DNA from: Gyrodactylus bullatarudis
Lineage: Eukaryota; Platyhelminthes; Monogenea; Gyrodactylidea; Gyrodactylidae
Direction of reading: 5' to 3'
Assembly (NCBI GenBank): GCA_012064415.1
Contig: SSNU01000095.1
Coordinates: 391,180-455,179 of the forward strand
DNA length: 64,000 bases
Position 1 is the stretch's first letter, and every line of letters begins with the position of its first letter. Shown piece after piece: positions 24,901-39,900 of the stretch. The notes beneath the pieces were generated by a model, which saw nothing but the letters and a program-made list of their open reading frames with translations, ran no database searches and was not told the origin of the DNA. A program made the translations under genes and the position numbers.

Positions 24901-27900
24901 TGTTACTACGATGAATGATAAAATTCATTTTTTCGAGCAATCTGTACGAATTTTTGGATGAGAATTATTCTGATAGTTATTCAAAATCCATTTGCTCCAT
25001 ATCCTCATCCTTTTGAAAAATTTAATGCGTTTTAAAGAATTTTGAAAAAATGGGATTTATGGGTATCAGAACATTAAAAAATTTTAAATCAGTCTATAAA
25101 AATCTTTTCTGTGTCACTAGAAAGTTGTTCAGAAAAAATATTTTTCATTACTCTAATAATTACCTATCATGAATATTTTCACAAGGCTTCAGCTTGTTTC
25201 ATTTTATGTTGTGAAAATCTGCAAAATTTTATGGATATATTAACTTTTTAACCCTATCGGTGCCGATGGACATAAAACTAATTGACATGAAGATGAGAAT
25301 TTACTATTTTTACAAAAAACTCGATATTTTTCTCCGGATTCAGAGAAAAAATAATTTTTTGAGTTCTAAAACGGAATGAGCTAATAAGTTGTTGATATTC
25401 AAAACAAAATTCCGAAAAAATTTAATCTGACCAAAATTAGGCCGGTTTTTCCAATTTCGAAAATGAACCAAATTTCCACTTTTTCAACTTTTGAACCCAA
25501 AATTTTCATAGATTTCGATGCTTCGAAGCAGTTAAGTGATGATATTTGGGATCAACGTTAGACAAAGAATTCGAATTCACCTGTAGAAGTTCACTGAAGT
25601 TCGTCATTACTGTGGGAAATCGAACCATTTGAATTTTTCTATGCAAATTAAGGCAAATTGTCCAAAATCTGGAACTTTTTCCCGGAAACAGTAAGATCTT
25701 CGTTATCTTTATGGCCAAATTCGAATTCTTTGTCTAACGTTGATCCCGAATATCATCACTTAACTGCTTCGAATAATCGAAATCGATAAGAATTTTGGGT
25801 ATCTTAAAATAAACACGATTCAAACCAAGGCTCACGTATCAAAGTAACAAGCGGAATTTTCTTACCTTTTACAGGAAGTTATTTTAATTTGGAACTAATT
25901 AATTAAATCAAATCAGAGCTTAGAAAATTTTCTCTGAGACCTCCCACAAATAATAAAATTATCAAGCTTTTTACTGAGATCAAGAAAATATTAGCTCTAT
26001 TTTCTACTTAACTTGCCAATTTCCTGAATAATAAATTGATCACGTAAAATTGAGCTAATCCTTAACTAACTAACCAGTTAGAAAAATACTAGTGGTAAAA
26101 TACAAACGTACATTTTGAATTTCTCTCGTGATTTTGTAATGCTCAATTTCTTTTATGAACTCTTCCAATTCTCGTAATTTCATCTCCCTCTCAGATAACT
26201 CCCTAGGATTAGAAGAGAATGTAGTTTATTTTTTCTAGCATGAAATTTAAGCAAATTTGTGATGAATGATCATTTTTTGTTTAAAAACACTTTTGACTCT
26301 AAGGTTGTGCTATTAATGATTGTTACAAAGATATTAGTATCGGTTCAGATTTCTACAAAATAAATTAGCAGGTAGAAAAAAATTTGAAATTTACTTGATT
26401 GAATCAAAAATATGATTTTAATGAATTTTTGTTTGCATAGATATTCTTAGTATTCAAGAATTCTCTGGTAAAAATCAAATTAACAAAAAACTGTATCGAT
26501 CACAACTGAATGAATAATTAATCTTGATATAAACAAGGATAAAAACTTGGCATTTCAAATTCCATTCGACAAAATTGTAAGACAAACACGCAATTTCACT
26601 TAACGAAAAAAGGGAAAAATAAAGAAACGAATTTTTCCTCTTATGAAACATGAAATTTAATTTCTATTCGGTAATGAATTCTTTTGTTCTCAAATTCTTC
26701 CAATAGAATAGTCAAGAAATAAATTAACTCAATGAAATGGATCAAATCTGAGTATTTTTAATATTTCGTTAGAATTTTCGTTGGATTTAAATATGACTAG
26801 ACATTGTAGACAACCAAAGCAGGAAAATAAACATCCAATCTCTTATTTATTTATTCAGGCATCAAGCAAAGGTGGGTTAAAGTTTAACCGTTGAACAAGT
26901 TATTTATATCCCTCCTTTCATGTAATTCATTGTAACAATTCAAAATGATCAAAAATAGTTTTCAGAAGAAAAATTGCAAGAGTTTTTAATAACGAAATTT
27001 TGTAAATGCTGGGTACTAAGTCTTCAAATTGAAAAGTGCATATTTCGTTTAATCAAAAACGAAATAAATGAACATTTTCCGAATCAATGAAAAATGAGAT
27101 AAAATTAGTTTTATAATAAAATTTATTAAAACTTAGGTCAATATTAGAATTCTCAGCCATGGTCATCCAAACGTTTCGACGGTGATTGTCTTCACACGCC
27201 TTCTTCAGTGGTACGACAAGTTTGTCAAAAAACAAATTACTATTTATATACTTTCATGATCTCATACCTATCAGTTTTGTCCAATCAGATGAGAGAATAG
27301 AATAATACAAGAGGCTGACCTATGATAATAAAGTATAGATAATCAGGACAGAAAAGAGTTATAATTTTTTCATCAGATTTGATTTAACTTCCTTCTTTTG
27401 CCAAAAAGCTGAATCCAACACTGCTCAATGTTCACTTCACCAACATTTCCATTAAAAGTATCATTATTGCCTATTTCTAGAGCTTCATGAATTAACCTCT
27501 TTCTAAAGTTTTTCTGCACACTAAGAATTTTAACCTCCTCAAAATTTATTTTATGCCCATTATTGTTTAAGACATGTTGAAAAACATGTGACTTATTATC
27601 ATTTCTCAAAATACTGTTTTTATGTTCTTTGATTCTTGTTCTAAAATTCCTACCAGTTTGACCAATATAACTTTTATCACAGCTACACTTCAATTTATAA
27701 ATACCACAGCCCTCAAAAATGTTATTTTCATTTTTGGAAATTTTATCAACAAGACTTATATTATTTTTAAAAACAACCTTAAAATTATATTTTTTATAAA
27801 TTTTAGATAACAAAATATTAAGTGGGCTATGTCCTAAAACAATGTTTTTTTTGGTGTCTAAATTTTGATTTTTAATGATTTTAGGTGAATAAAATTTATT

Positions 27901-30900
27901 AAAAACCTCTTCCTTAATTCTATCGATCATTTCTGTAGGATAACTATTTTTATTTAAAATAACTGTTAAATTTCTAAGTTCCACATCCCAAACTGATAGG
28001 TATGAGATCATGAAAGTATATAAATAGTAATTTGTTTTTTGACAAACTTGTCGTACCACTGAAGAAGGCGTGTGAAGACAATCACCGTCGAAACGTTTGG
28101 ATGACCATGGCTGAGAATTCTAATATTGACCTAAGTTTTAATAAATTTTATTATAAAAATGAACATTTCGTTTAGAAAAATTTGATGGAATCTGAAATCT
28201 CCAATGAAAAATATTAAAAGTAGATTTAATTGGAATACAACCTAACTTTTTTCAAAGCCTCTTATAGAAAAAGTTCAGTTATATTCCAATTAAATCTACT
28301 TTTACTAAAATTTATTGACAATTTTAAAACTATTAATAAAATTAAAAAATAAAACTACCATTCTAAAATGTGACACTTTTGTTTGAGCTCTTTGATAAAA
28401 TTCAAATTATCGATTCTGTCATGTGTGGCAGAGTTGATGATTCCATTGAAATCATCCACTATTTTCCGATTGACAAATAGTGAATTCGAAAAATCAATGT
28501 AGGACCCTATTTTTGAGACCATTTCAATTCGTCCTTGTTTTATGATAAGTTGAATGTAGTTATCGTTTAACAAATCAATTATGATTTGGGATTTTTCCTC
28601 AAAGTCACGTGAATCTTTGTTTTCTTTTTCTATGGTATCATTCAGTTCATCAGTGTACTTCTGGAAAGAGAAGAATTGAACAAAAGAATTTTGATAACCT
28701 TTGATAAAAAATATTTCTTGGTCATTTGTTTAACCCTAAATGTGCCGCTGGGTTATTTCTATCACATATCATTTTAGCAACTCATTATTATTTAAAACTC
28801 AGAAAATACTTCGTTTATCCTTTATTCGATAGGAAATTTTAATAATAATAATATTTATTAAACAATACATGTGTTATCTATATAAACATTAAATAGATTC
28901 TTCAGTTTTGTGGAGATTTATAAATTATAAAGTTTTTAAATTCTTTTTTAAATTCATCATTATCAAGAGTTTTCATCTTATGATTAAGTTTTTTAAATAT
29001 GTTTTTGGCTTTGTTGAAAATTGATAGCTTTTTTAGATTGCCATATTCAGGAACATTGGATAAACTTTGAATAAAAGTAGTTTCATGCTGTCGATTTTGA
29101 TGCATTTGTGGATGAGCCGGCCAATGAATTTTTTAATAATTTCTTTATAGTGATCAACAAAATCAAGTTTCCATGAATAAGTAATCCTAAGGTCCTTAAT
29201 TGTAGTTTTAGGGTGAATTTTATTTTGGTTGATGTAGATATTTAAATCAGTGATCCTTGATTAATTTGGAGTCGAGTAGAATGATTTTTCTATGTTAGGG
29301 GACAATCAAAAGCTCATTAATTTTTTGATGATAGTTGATATTTCTGAATTTATAATATTTGTGTTATAGGTACCATCAAAATCAAAGACTATTTTAAAGT
29401 CGTCAGCATATTTAAAAATTTTGAATCAGGAAGGTTGAATATCAGCAAATACAATATTGAAAAGTAGAGGTCCAACTCTGGATCCTTGAGGGACTCCTGA
29501 TTTGATTATTTGACTATATGATCTTTGACCATTGCATTCAACAAATTGATTCCTATTGATGAGATAGTTTTCGAGATAGTTTTAAAGTTTACAGCAGATA
29601 TCTTGTTTATGACAGGCTTCAAGTATAGTAGGGAAGTAGACTTTATCAGAGGCCTTACTAAGGTCAATGTATACAACAACTATTTTTTTCTTTTTGCTTT
29701 TTAAGTATGAGATGTAGCTTAGAAATTGATAAAGATTAGTTTCACATGATTTACCCTTACAGAAGCCATGTTGATTGGGGTCAATTATGTTAATTTTGAC
29801 AGTTTTCCTTATTTGAATAAACAGGAAGGAATCAATGATCCTCATGAGTGTTGACTGTAGCGAGATAGGTCTGAATTCATTTGAGTCTTTTTTAGGAAGA
29901 GGAACTTTTGTTGCAAGGAAGTCTTTTGGAATAAAATTTTCATCAAAGGATTTTTTAAATAGATTATATATGTTATTTAGGAATGTGCAATGACCATTGA
30001 GCAATATATTTATGCTAATATTGTAGATGTCTCGTCGATTCTTGAATTTAAGTTTTGAAAGCATATTGAAGAATTGAGTATATGACATAAAATTGTAATT
30101 AATCTCATCTCCGCAACTTAGGTTGTGTTCAAGATTGTTAGGGTTGAACTGGGGTGATGCATTGAAGACATTGATGAACTTTTCTTGGATGGTGTCAGGG
30201 TTTTCTTTGATACTATGAACGTTTTTATTGGAGAATTTAAAATATTTGTTTAATTGTTGGTAACCAATTTTGGGTCTTTGTTTAATTTCATTCTTTAGGT
30301 TCCTCTCAACGCGAGCATAAGTCATTGATGTTAGAGATGATATTTGATTTTGTGTGTTGATTAGTGATCTTCTTCCATCAGTAACTGAACAGCAGTATTT
30401 AAGTTTGTTTTCAAGACGATTATTTAGTTTTAATTCGAGATGGTCAATGTTTCTTCTACGCTTTTTAATAGTAGCAATATTATACATTCTATTATAGTAA
30501 TCAATGATGTTGTTTGCTTTGATGTAATTCTCGGGCATAATTGTTATTGTTTTATAAGATTTCTACCCAACTTGTTTTGTGGAAAAAAAATTATAGAAGG
30601 AACTAAAGAGTATACAATGATCAAAATATTCTACTTCGATATGCCCAGAAGAAAAATCGACCAGTTGTATTACTGTCCAGCTTGCATCAAGAAGTTGACG
30701 ATTCAGGAGATAAGCCTGAAATTAAAAGTTTCTACAATTCGACTAAAGGTGGAGTTGACACCCTAGATCAGTTGATAGGAAACTACAGCAGTAAAAGACC
30801 TACGAGAAGATGGCCTTTAGCATTATTCTGGAATGTCCTAGATATTGCTGCATACAATGCTTTTGTATTGTTATCGATACGAACACCTAGAGACTTTGAG

Positions 30901-33900
30901 GGTTAATTGACTGGATTATTTATTTTGAATTTTTTAATCGGAGTTGCTTTGTTATGTCAAGAATTTGAAGGAATCGAAACTCATATAGTTTATAAAAATA
31001 AGAATCGTGCAAGACGATACACGAGCCGGAAAAAATAAAAAGCTAAAAAAAATGTATTAGTTAGGTGAAAACTAAAATTTACTAATCTTGGTTATATTAT
31101 CAAAATTTAGATTTCTCTTTGGGATTTTTGAGATTTTAGCGTAAATTATTAAATAGATTGTGTGATTTTTTTAGACCTGCGTAATGACTGAAAATTTCTG
31201 ACTTTGAATAATCGCCCATATAGGCCGAATCTCACGAAAGAGTTAAGGTTTAAAATTTTACAGAGGATTATAATAGTGTATTGTGAACCTTCACATAAAT
31301 TTTTTTGAAATCTAATTTTATTGGTAATGAGGAATGGCTGTGTAGATTTTACTCACTTGTAGGAATATTTTTGCAGACTGAATTTTCTGGACAATATTCT
31401 TAAGAAATATTTCACTCTTAATTTTTCGATTTCTGTGCTGGCACATTCGTAGCCATATGGCTGAGTACTCAGTCATTTCATCAGGAATTCGTTCGTCATT
31501 TGTCAATAGATTATCGATTTCTGCAGAATATATATACTGACTTAAATGATTCCCAGAACTATTCATAAAGTAATGACAGGGTAATCTCAACAAGTCGTCC
31601 TTCAAACTTAATATATTTGCTTTATTTAGCATTAAAGCTGTTGTCTGTGGCGTGAAAGGATATATCAAATTGGCTGGATTATATTTTCTATAAAGAATAA
31701 ATATTATCATTTTGTGGTCAAAGATTCTGCTACTGTATAGTGTTTATTCTTTTGAAATTTAATTTAAAAAGTTTCAGAAGAGTTACCAAAATAACTGATG
31801 AAATTCGAATAGCTCATCCTTTTAGCTGAAAATAACCAAGAGATATATTTAAACAAGCTTAGCAATGCTTGATGATGAATAAAAATTATCGTTTATTCAG
31901 TAATATTTTCAGAAAGCAAAATTCCATAGATTCATTATGATCTAAAGAAATCAAGTAATTTATTATTATTAAGAAAAATTTTCGAATTCAAGGATAATCT
32001 AAAGCTATTTCGCACGAGTTATTTTAGATAGAATAATAATCTTATGATTTGAGTTGTACACGAAAGAAAAATATATTAAAATCGTCATAACTCACGGAGG
32101 TCTTTTTCGATAACTCTTAAGAACTAGATCAAATAGTTCATTTGGCAAATCAAAGAATTCCTTTCTCAAGTTTTTTTCACTTAACTTTTCAATGTTCAAA
32201 AAGTTCTCATAGTCCACTTTAAATTGATTTATATCTTCGTTGACTTTATTAATTTCTCGACGTTTCTGATAAAGGAATAAATGTAGATTTAATAAATTCA
32301 ATAATTATAATTTTAAATTTTTTAAATCTAAAACTATTTTAGTAATCAAGAAGAAAAGGATTAAAAATCAGTGCAGTGAGGTTAATATAGAATTTAATTT
32401 GAAAGAAATTTTGAGTAAGATATTGACGATTTTATCCTATTTATTTATATATGCAAAAAAATAAGTTTGGATTAAATTTAGAGGGTTTGAAGAGCTTTGT
32501 TTAAAAATTGAGAAATATCAAAGATATTTTGATTTTTAACGTGTAGTTTTCGAAATTTTTTTCTTAATTTTTATCCCATAACTCTTTTTTCAAAGCAATG
32601 TCAATCAATAATGCGTCAAAATTTCCTTTGGTTTAGCCAAAATTCAAGAGAAATTACTCTTTTTCACAAAATATTTTAATTTTCGAGATAAATGAACTTT
32701 AAAAAAATTCAGATCAATTTTTCAATAAAATTTCTTTTCATAAATATCTCACTTTATCAATTATGACCCTTGTTTCTAGTTTGTTCTTATTCAATTCAAC
32801 TTGACATAATAAGAGTTGATGAATCTTTAATAAAACTATCTTGTACCTATGAATGAAGAGTTCCTCATCCAAAATTGCATAGGAATATTGACTTTCTTGA
32901 TTTTTTAAATCAGAGGCATCTTTGTCGATGGAAACTTTTAAATCATGAATTTCCTGTTCAAATCGGGCCAAATCATTTTTAATTCGCTAGAGGGAGAAAT
33001 GGAATTTGTGTTTAGATTGAATTTCTTTATATTAAAAAAAATAATTAAAAAGTTTGAATTGCAAGATGAAGAATTAAATTTCATAGGTCGTTTCTCTATG
33101 CTTGGAATAAAGTATGTCATCTATGGAATGCAACAATTCTTTATACTCAAATCAATATCAGTGTAATCTTTCTTAAACATCTTTCAGCCAATCTATCAAG
33201 ATATTTATCATATATTCCCATCTTCTGAAATTTAATGGCTATTTTGAATGCGATCACAAAAAAAAGACAACCTTTTGATTGGTATCTCAATTTTATTTAC
33301 TTTTGCCAAATTCGATGTAGAAAAGTTTATGCTTTTAGTATGCATTCTACCGAATTGATAAAATTGACTTACAGTAACGTATTCTTCATATTTAGTTGAG
33401 TACTCCTTAAACTCTTCATCATTCATGAGATCGGTGCGATGTTTGACAGTGAGAAACTTAGGAATTTGATATTCGTCTCGGTCTTCTTCTCGTAAGATTC
33501 CTTGAACGGAATTCAGCATTGTATCAAGACCATTCTCTCGAATTTTATTATTTTCCGTCAACAATGAATTCTCTTGAATTTCACTAAACTATAAATAATA
33601 CTGCTTTTAGTTTTTGACCGATCATATCAATACAAGATAGTTTCTATCAAAAGTAAGTTTCCTTTTAAGTTCTTTACAAATTGTACTACCGAAATATCTC
33701 TCAAAACTTTAGGACTTCTCCGACCTATTCAAATCAACGTATTTATCAAGTTCAAATTCATTACAATCAATCAAGTTATAGTTATAATGATTTAATGTTT
33801 TTAACAAACATTATTTTAGTGAAATGCGTATTTTGCCAGCTAATCTTATCTTAATCCTTTGAAATTTTTTCAAGGGATATTCTTGAGATTGAAAATTTTT

Positions 33901-36900
33901 AATACGTTGATTATATTTTCAAAAACCAACGTTTAGTTTAGAAGATATAAAATTTTCATTAAAAATCTAGCCCTATTTGTACATTCCAAAAAATTATTAT
34001 TGTACAGCACTTGCCAAATTTAAATTAACGCTATTGTCTTCATTAAGCTTGAAAAAATCAATATTTTCATTTTTGTTGTATTCATCCTCATCGTCCTCCA
34101 ATCTTCTATCATCAATATTCAAAAAGTTTTTGATCAATTTCATTGATCTTCTTCTCTGTGAGATTTGAATGAGGGTCTTGTCTTTTTTCGAGACAAGTGT
34201 ATCAAATATTTCATTGAATCTGACTTTTAATTCGACAATATTCTTCTAATAGAGATAAAATCCTTTTGGTTACTAAATTTTAATTAACATACAAATATAA
34301 ATCAACTAAACACATATTAGTTATCTCTGTTAGTTCAAAATCTATTTTTGTCAGTTTCACTATTGTGATAGAATGACTTTTTTTAGCTAATTAGTCTGTT
34401 TGATCTCAATCATGACAGAATCTTTAGGGAAAAAATTAGTGCCAGACGTGAGATGAATCATTTTTCCAATTAATTGTTTATTGATCTCAAACTTGTTATT
34501 GAAAAATTTCATAGGAAATTAAACCTTGCTGAACTTAGTTTTTGTATTATATATTTAGTGGTTTCTAGAATTAAGCTTCAGAGAATCTAGGAATCCTTAG
34601 AAAATCTTGGTATTTTAGAGTATTTTTTTATTTTCACCTCATTTAAAAAATCCTGAATAGAAATAGAATAAAAAGATTGATTGAATTTAAGAAATTGAGT
34701 TAGTTGACATAAAGATGAAAATTTACTATCTTTACAAAATACTCCAGAAAACAAGGAGAAAATTTTTGAATGATGATGATATTCCAATTTTTATCCTAAA
34801 TATCAGCATTAAATCTTCGAAATCGAAAAAAAATTTAAGCTCAAACATTGAAATGATGAAAATTTGGTGCAATTTCGAAATTTAAAAAATGGTTTAATTT
34901 TGGTCAGCAGTTTTTATTTCAGCAGCCCATTTCATTATGGAATTCAAATTAATAAAACTTTTATGACTTTCAAGCGAAAAATGTAAAAATAGCAAATACT
35001 CATCTTCATGTCAACTAGCTTTAGCTTTCTTTCTATTGTAGAGTTTTAATTCTATAAAATTAAAATGATCATGAATATGTAGTTAATCAACAGAGAATGA
35101 ATTTTACTTTATGGAATGTAATCTGTTCGTACATCTTTTCGATGTTCATATTAACCACTTGAATCGATTGTTCATCACTGAGTTCGATAAAACGTCCACC
35201 TATGCAATTTAATTATGAAAAGAAAAAGTTAATCTAATAAAATAGCAATAGTTTAGAGAGGGGATCTATATTTAATCAACACTCACTTATTGTGCCCTGG
35301 AGAAATTCCGGATATGAAGTTATAGAATCCTGATCAGATATTCGTAGCTAAAAAAAAGAAGAAGATAATTAATGAGATTTTTGTGAAAAAATCCTACTGA
35401 GGAAAAAAACGAGTATAATTGCAAAGTATTGATTTCAATGGGAAAGATTAAAAAATTGTATCGTCAAAATATGAAAGACAGAAAGTATTACATAAGGTAG
35501 ATAAAAACATTAACTTTGTGCAATTCATGCGTCTATCTTATACAGAATTCATGTTTCAAGAGTAAATTTGCTAAAAGAGCCATGAATAAAATATTTGCAA
35601 GCAAATAAGAATGTTTAAGTTCGAAGTCATGATTAAGGAAGATAGACTTATTAAATTACTACGATCCAATTTAATCACACTTGTAACCTGTCAATTTTAA
35701 TCTAAAAGAGTTAGCATAGTTTTTAATCTATGTAGTGAATAATATGATATCATTTATAGATAACTAACATGATTTGATTCGAATATATTCTTATTAATAT
35801 TCCTGAGGCATCTCCTCATTTCGACTGACATTTTTAGATCATCTAGATTTTCAATGTTTTCATCAATTCCGAGGCGTTTCATTGGAAAGTTTGATACGTA
35901 AAAATTCCCATTCATAGCATAGATTCTTCTTGGTTTGATGACGAATTTCCCATAGAAATGTTGCTTTAAATTTAACAATATTGTCTTGTTCTTTTTATTT
36001 TTCTCTCTAATTTTTGCCTCTTCCTGCATAGATAGTTCATTTTTTAACAAGATGGCAAATTCAAAAAATACTGAATAATAAGATCAAAAGAATAACTTTG
36101 AATATTTTTGGTAGTAAAAAGGAGTTTAAGAAAATAGAAAAGGATAGATAAATGTTGTAAGCTAAATCATACATTCAATATTCTTAAAATTAAATTCTGA
36201 TTCAATTGAAAATTCTACAAAAAACTTACCGCATCTACCATTTTCTTCGTATTATTTTGAATTTTTTTTACGGTTTCTAGATCCAAATCAAACTCTTTCT
36301 CGTCAATGCGTTCGTGTTCAGAAAGATTCTTATTTTCCTCATATAGGGTTACCAACTAAGAATGATAAATTTCATATCTTGAGAAACATATGATACTGAA
36401 ATTATAATAGAAACCAAGAAACTCATTTCAACTATTCAGACTTTTCCAGCATCAGCACTACTATTTGATTCAGCAGTACTGCGAAAATTAAAAAGGCCTT
36501 CCACGAAACTATTCTTTAGAGGAGAATTTTCAAATCAAGCTTCTTAGAATGACTGATCAAATATTGTCTTGATAGAATTCTCTTGAAACTCGATGACAAA
36601 AATAATCTCAATCTTTAAAACGAAAAATATTAATGAGAAAATATCAAATTTCTGTAGAAATAAAGGATCTGAGAGTTTGGGTATATTACAAAATAACGTA
36701 AGGATTTTATCTCATGATTGATCTGTACTGTATTGTATTTCTCATAGTTGTTTTTAATTTTATCTTCATTTAGATATTTTTATCTTATTAGATCAATCAT
36801 GTGATTAATCAATAAATTAAAGAGACATAAATCATTTTTGTACAACGTCAAGAATGTTTATTGAAAACTGAATGAAAAAAAGTGATCAGTTAAGTTTTAC

Positions 36901-39900
36901 TTGAATTTTTCCCCAACTATTTTAGGATAGATTGATATTAGTTTTAAAATTTTATTCTATATTACCTATTCTACAAGTTTTAGAAGCTCTTACTCTGTTA
37001 CGAATCAGGTCCAGTTCAGTCATTAGAGAAGCTTTTTCTTTTTCGATTTCTCGGGAATTCTTTTTAATAAATGATATTATGTGTTGATCTTTCCAGCAGA
37101 GCTGATTCTTTCTCAAGTCCAGGCTAGTTTTTACATAATTTGAATTATTCAAGGCTATTTCAGAGTCGTGTGTGTTATACGAGAGGTTTGCCAATGATAG
37201 ATTCTTTGAAAAGTGCTTGTAATCGTCACTTTCAATCATTTCAAGTAGACTAGTATTTTCGTAATGTCTAAAGAGGAAGAAAGACTTTATTAAAAGCTAT
37301 AAAAACAAAAGCTATTTTCGGAGAGAATAAGTAAAAATTTGTAAATTATAAGAGTTAACCTGAGGCATAAATTCAGACTGGGTCCATTCTTTAAAGAAAA
37401 TAGTGAGAACTTTTTGCAGTTAGTTTCAATTGAATAACAAACTTTTTTGAGATTGAATTGATGAAACCTCTATTTCCAAGGCTTAAGATCGTTCCATCGA
37501 ATAACCATCCTATTCTGTTGAAGATTGAGTTGTCTGCAATCGAATGAGGATGAAGAACTAGATTTTGGGTTTCTATTGACAACTGGACTTCACCAGGAGT
37601 AACTTGAAAAATTGTCAAGTTACCATATTCATCGGATATCATCAAAAGATCCGGATTGGAAGGTATCCTCTTCATTACTGACATTTTCCCATAGATCTCG
37701 AGTGAAAAACTCTCAGTTTTACTCAAATCTATTGATAATTTTTCAGTAACTTCTTCCACTTCTTCTTCATCATCCTAAAAAAAATTTATGAGATATTTCA
37801 GTTAAATGAACGCTATTTTCAATTTCATAGTTTGGTTTTGCTATGAAAAATTAAGCACTTTAATAGTGGGCTATAGAATCCGGTATTAAAACCAGGTGCT
37901 CAACCCCATCGGACATATTGATCGTACATGAGGCTAAATGATTCTATTGTTACTGTAATAATTTTGATTATTTTAACACTCACTACAAATATTATAATCC
38001 TAAGGAAATACTACACCCCTTTCTTCCTATTCTTTTTCTAAAAATGGGCCAATACAAGCGAAAAGACAACACAGTCAGGTAGTTAGCGAACAACATTATA
38101 GCAAATCTACGTCGAACAGCTCCCTAAAGAAATAGTTGGTTCATAATTATTAATATTTTTCATAGTTTAAATGTTTATTAAACGGTGGTAAACTTCTGAA
38201 TTTTGCAAAAAGATTCTAAAACTTCTTACCTTTTCGATTAAACAGTTTGAATTATGAATCAAACTGAATCTCTCAACTTGAAAAATTAACCAGTCTTTGG
38301 TCATCAATGATGACTAGGGCCTCAAAAATGTACTATTTGGTCTATTTTTACTCCACATAAAAGACTGACTGAGTTGCATTAATCTGAAGAAAAAATCTGC
38401 CTATCTTATCCCAATTTAGAAATAGCTGGTAGTATTTCTGCACTAAATTGTTGTCCTGTACAATTTTTCTGAATTAAGTCTCAGAGTATAGTATTCTTCA
38501 ACTAGTAAACGACCTATCAAAATTTTTGATGTATGGGTAACTAGATTCCTAAGTTAGCAGTTTTACATAGTGTAAGTTCCATATAATTAAAAATTTGTAA
38601 AAACTATTCATTTTGTAAAATATGTGCTATAACAGTTAAATGGTGAAAAAATCGGAAATTTTGATGACACAAGAAATGAACTGTAACTATTTTTTGATAA
38701 TTTTAATGATAAAATTTATATGAAGCGGAGAACTTTTTATATGAACAAAAATCTCAATTTCAAGAATTCGAATATGATGCAAGATTACTGAAATCTAAAT
38801 TATTTGGCAAACTTTGATCAATTAAGGCCTTTTTCAAGACGATTTTAGAATTTTGAGCTGGAAATACTTTAAAGGTTTAGATGTGGTCAAAAATATTCTT
38901 TTCTTTAATTGCTGGTTTTATACCACACTTTTTGATCGTGTACATGATTTCTTTATTATTTGTGTTTAAAAATCAGAAAAAAACTCAAGTTCACATTAAT
39001 TAATTAGATTTAATTGCTGATGAGTCAGTGATGAGCTAACTTTAGTAAGTTTTGTTGATTCAACTTGAAGAAGAAACTTGCCTGATTACTTGCTTTTTCT
39101 TTTGGATCTTTATGAATTCTATCGATAAATAATCTATTAAGATAATTTGAATATATTGCAAAATAGATTTTATCCTTATAATTCCACAAGGCAACAGAAG
39201 AGATATGCAGATCAGATGAAAAAGGCATTTCCAGGCATATTGTATCCACAATCACTTGATTATAGATTTCGTGGTTCCTCGGTAGGATATTTTCAAGCTC
39301 TTCAGCTGAAAAAGAATAATACATTCTCTCAGAATGAATTGTAACATTTTATCGGAAAAGAGGAAAAATGAATGGACTATTCTCGGGGGAAATTCGTTCA
39401 TAAAATCAAATTCATCATAATGAGAACTGCAAGAAAATATCAGCATGAATAGCCTTCAGTTTTTGAAATTAATTTTCCACTATTAATGGAATTTTACATA
39501 TGAATATATATTTTTGATTAGGTATTTTAGATACTTAATTCAAGTTTTGAGTGGGTTTTCTTGGTAACAAGGGACGGAGAAGTCATGCATCTTTCTTCAG
39601 ATGCCTGCCATACATGTTTGGATTGTTTCTTTACTAGCTTATAAACTAGATACAGGCTGAGTCTTATCTCTAATGCAAGATGTGACTTCTCCGCATCCAA
39701 TTAGAGATACTAAAAGACTTAAGCACTTATCCCTTGTTATGAACAAGGTTTTTTTCTCAGTCAAAATTAAGTTGATTATGAATAGAATAAAATCAAGTCA
39801 GTCAAATTAAACTATTTCAACTCTCTAGGCTAGAGACTCTAGCTTTCTTGTATTGAAAGCCTATTAAAATTTCTATAAAAATCTATATTGAATATGTGAA

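Larger units (their letters stand above)
27109..28158 (-). mobile_element. Truncated Penelope-like element with perfect inverted 169-bp ends
   Basis: The segments 27109-27277 and 27990-28158 are exact inverse copies of each other (169 bp, no mismatch by eye). Between and partly over them, on the minus strand, lies the C-terminal part of a Penelope-like protein carrying the GIY-YIG endonuclease. Penelope elements are known for such pseudo-LTRs and for inverted or 5'-truncated copies. A 12-bp match (AAATGAACATTT at 27066 and 28157) and a 10-bp match (ATTTCGTTTA at 27042 and 28165) near the edges are candidate target duplications. It lies in CFAP43 intron 20. Confidence 0.8.
28731..31246 (+). 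mobile_element. Decayed piggyBac element carrying a LINE insertion
   Basis: The left edge reads TTTAACCCTAAATGTGCCG and the right edge, inverted, reads TTAACTCTTTCGTGAGATTC. Both have the TTAACYCT start usual for piggyBac ends. Only about 100 bp of the left part and the 3' coding part at 30650-30906 survive around a non-LTR retrotransposon at 28838-30538. The boundaries are inferred from the end motifs. It lies in CFAP43 intron 19. Confidence 0.5.

Noticed and set aside
39252..39446. 64-codon minus-strand frame directly upstream of CFAP43 exon 7
   Set aside because: Including it breaks the CFAP43 phase; joining exon 6 to the acceptor at 39306 keeps it.
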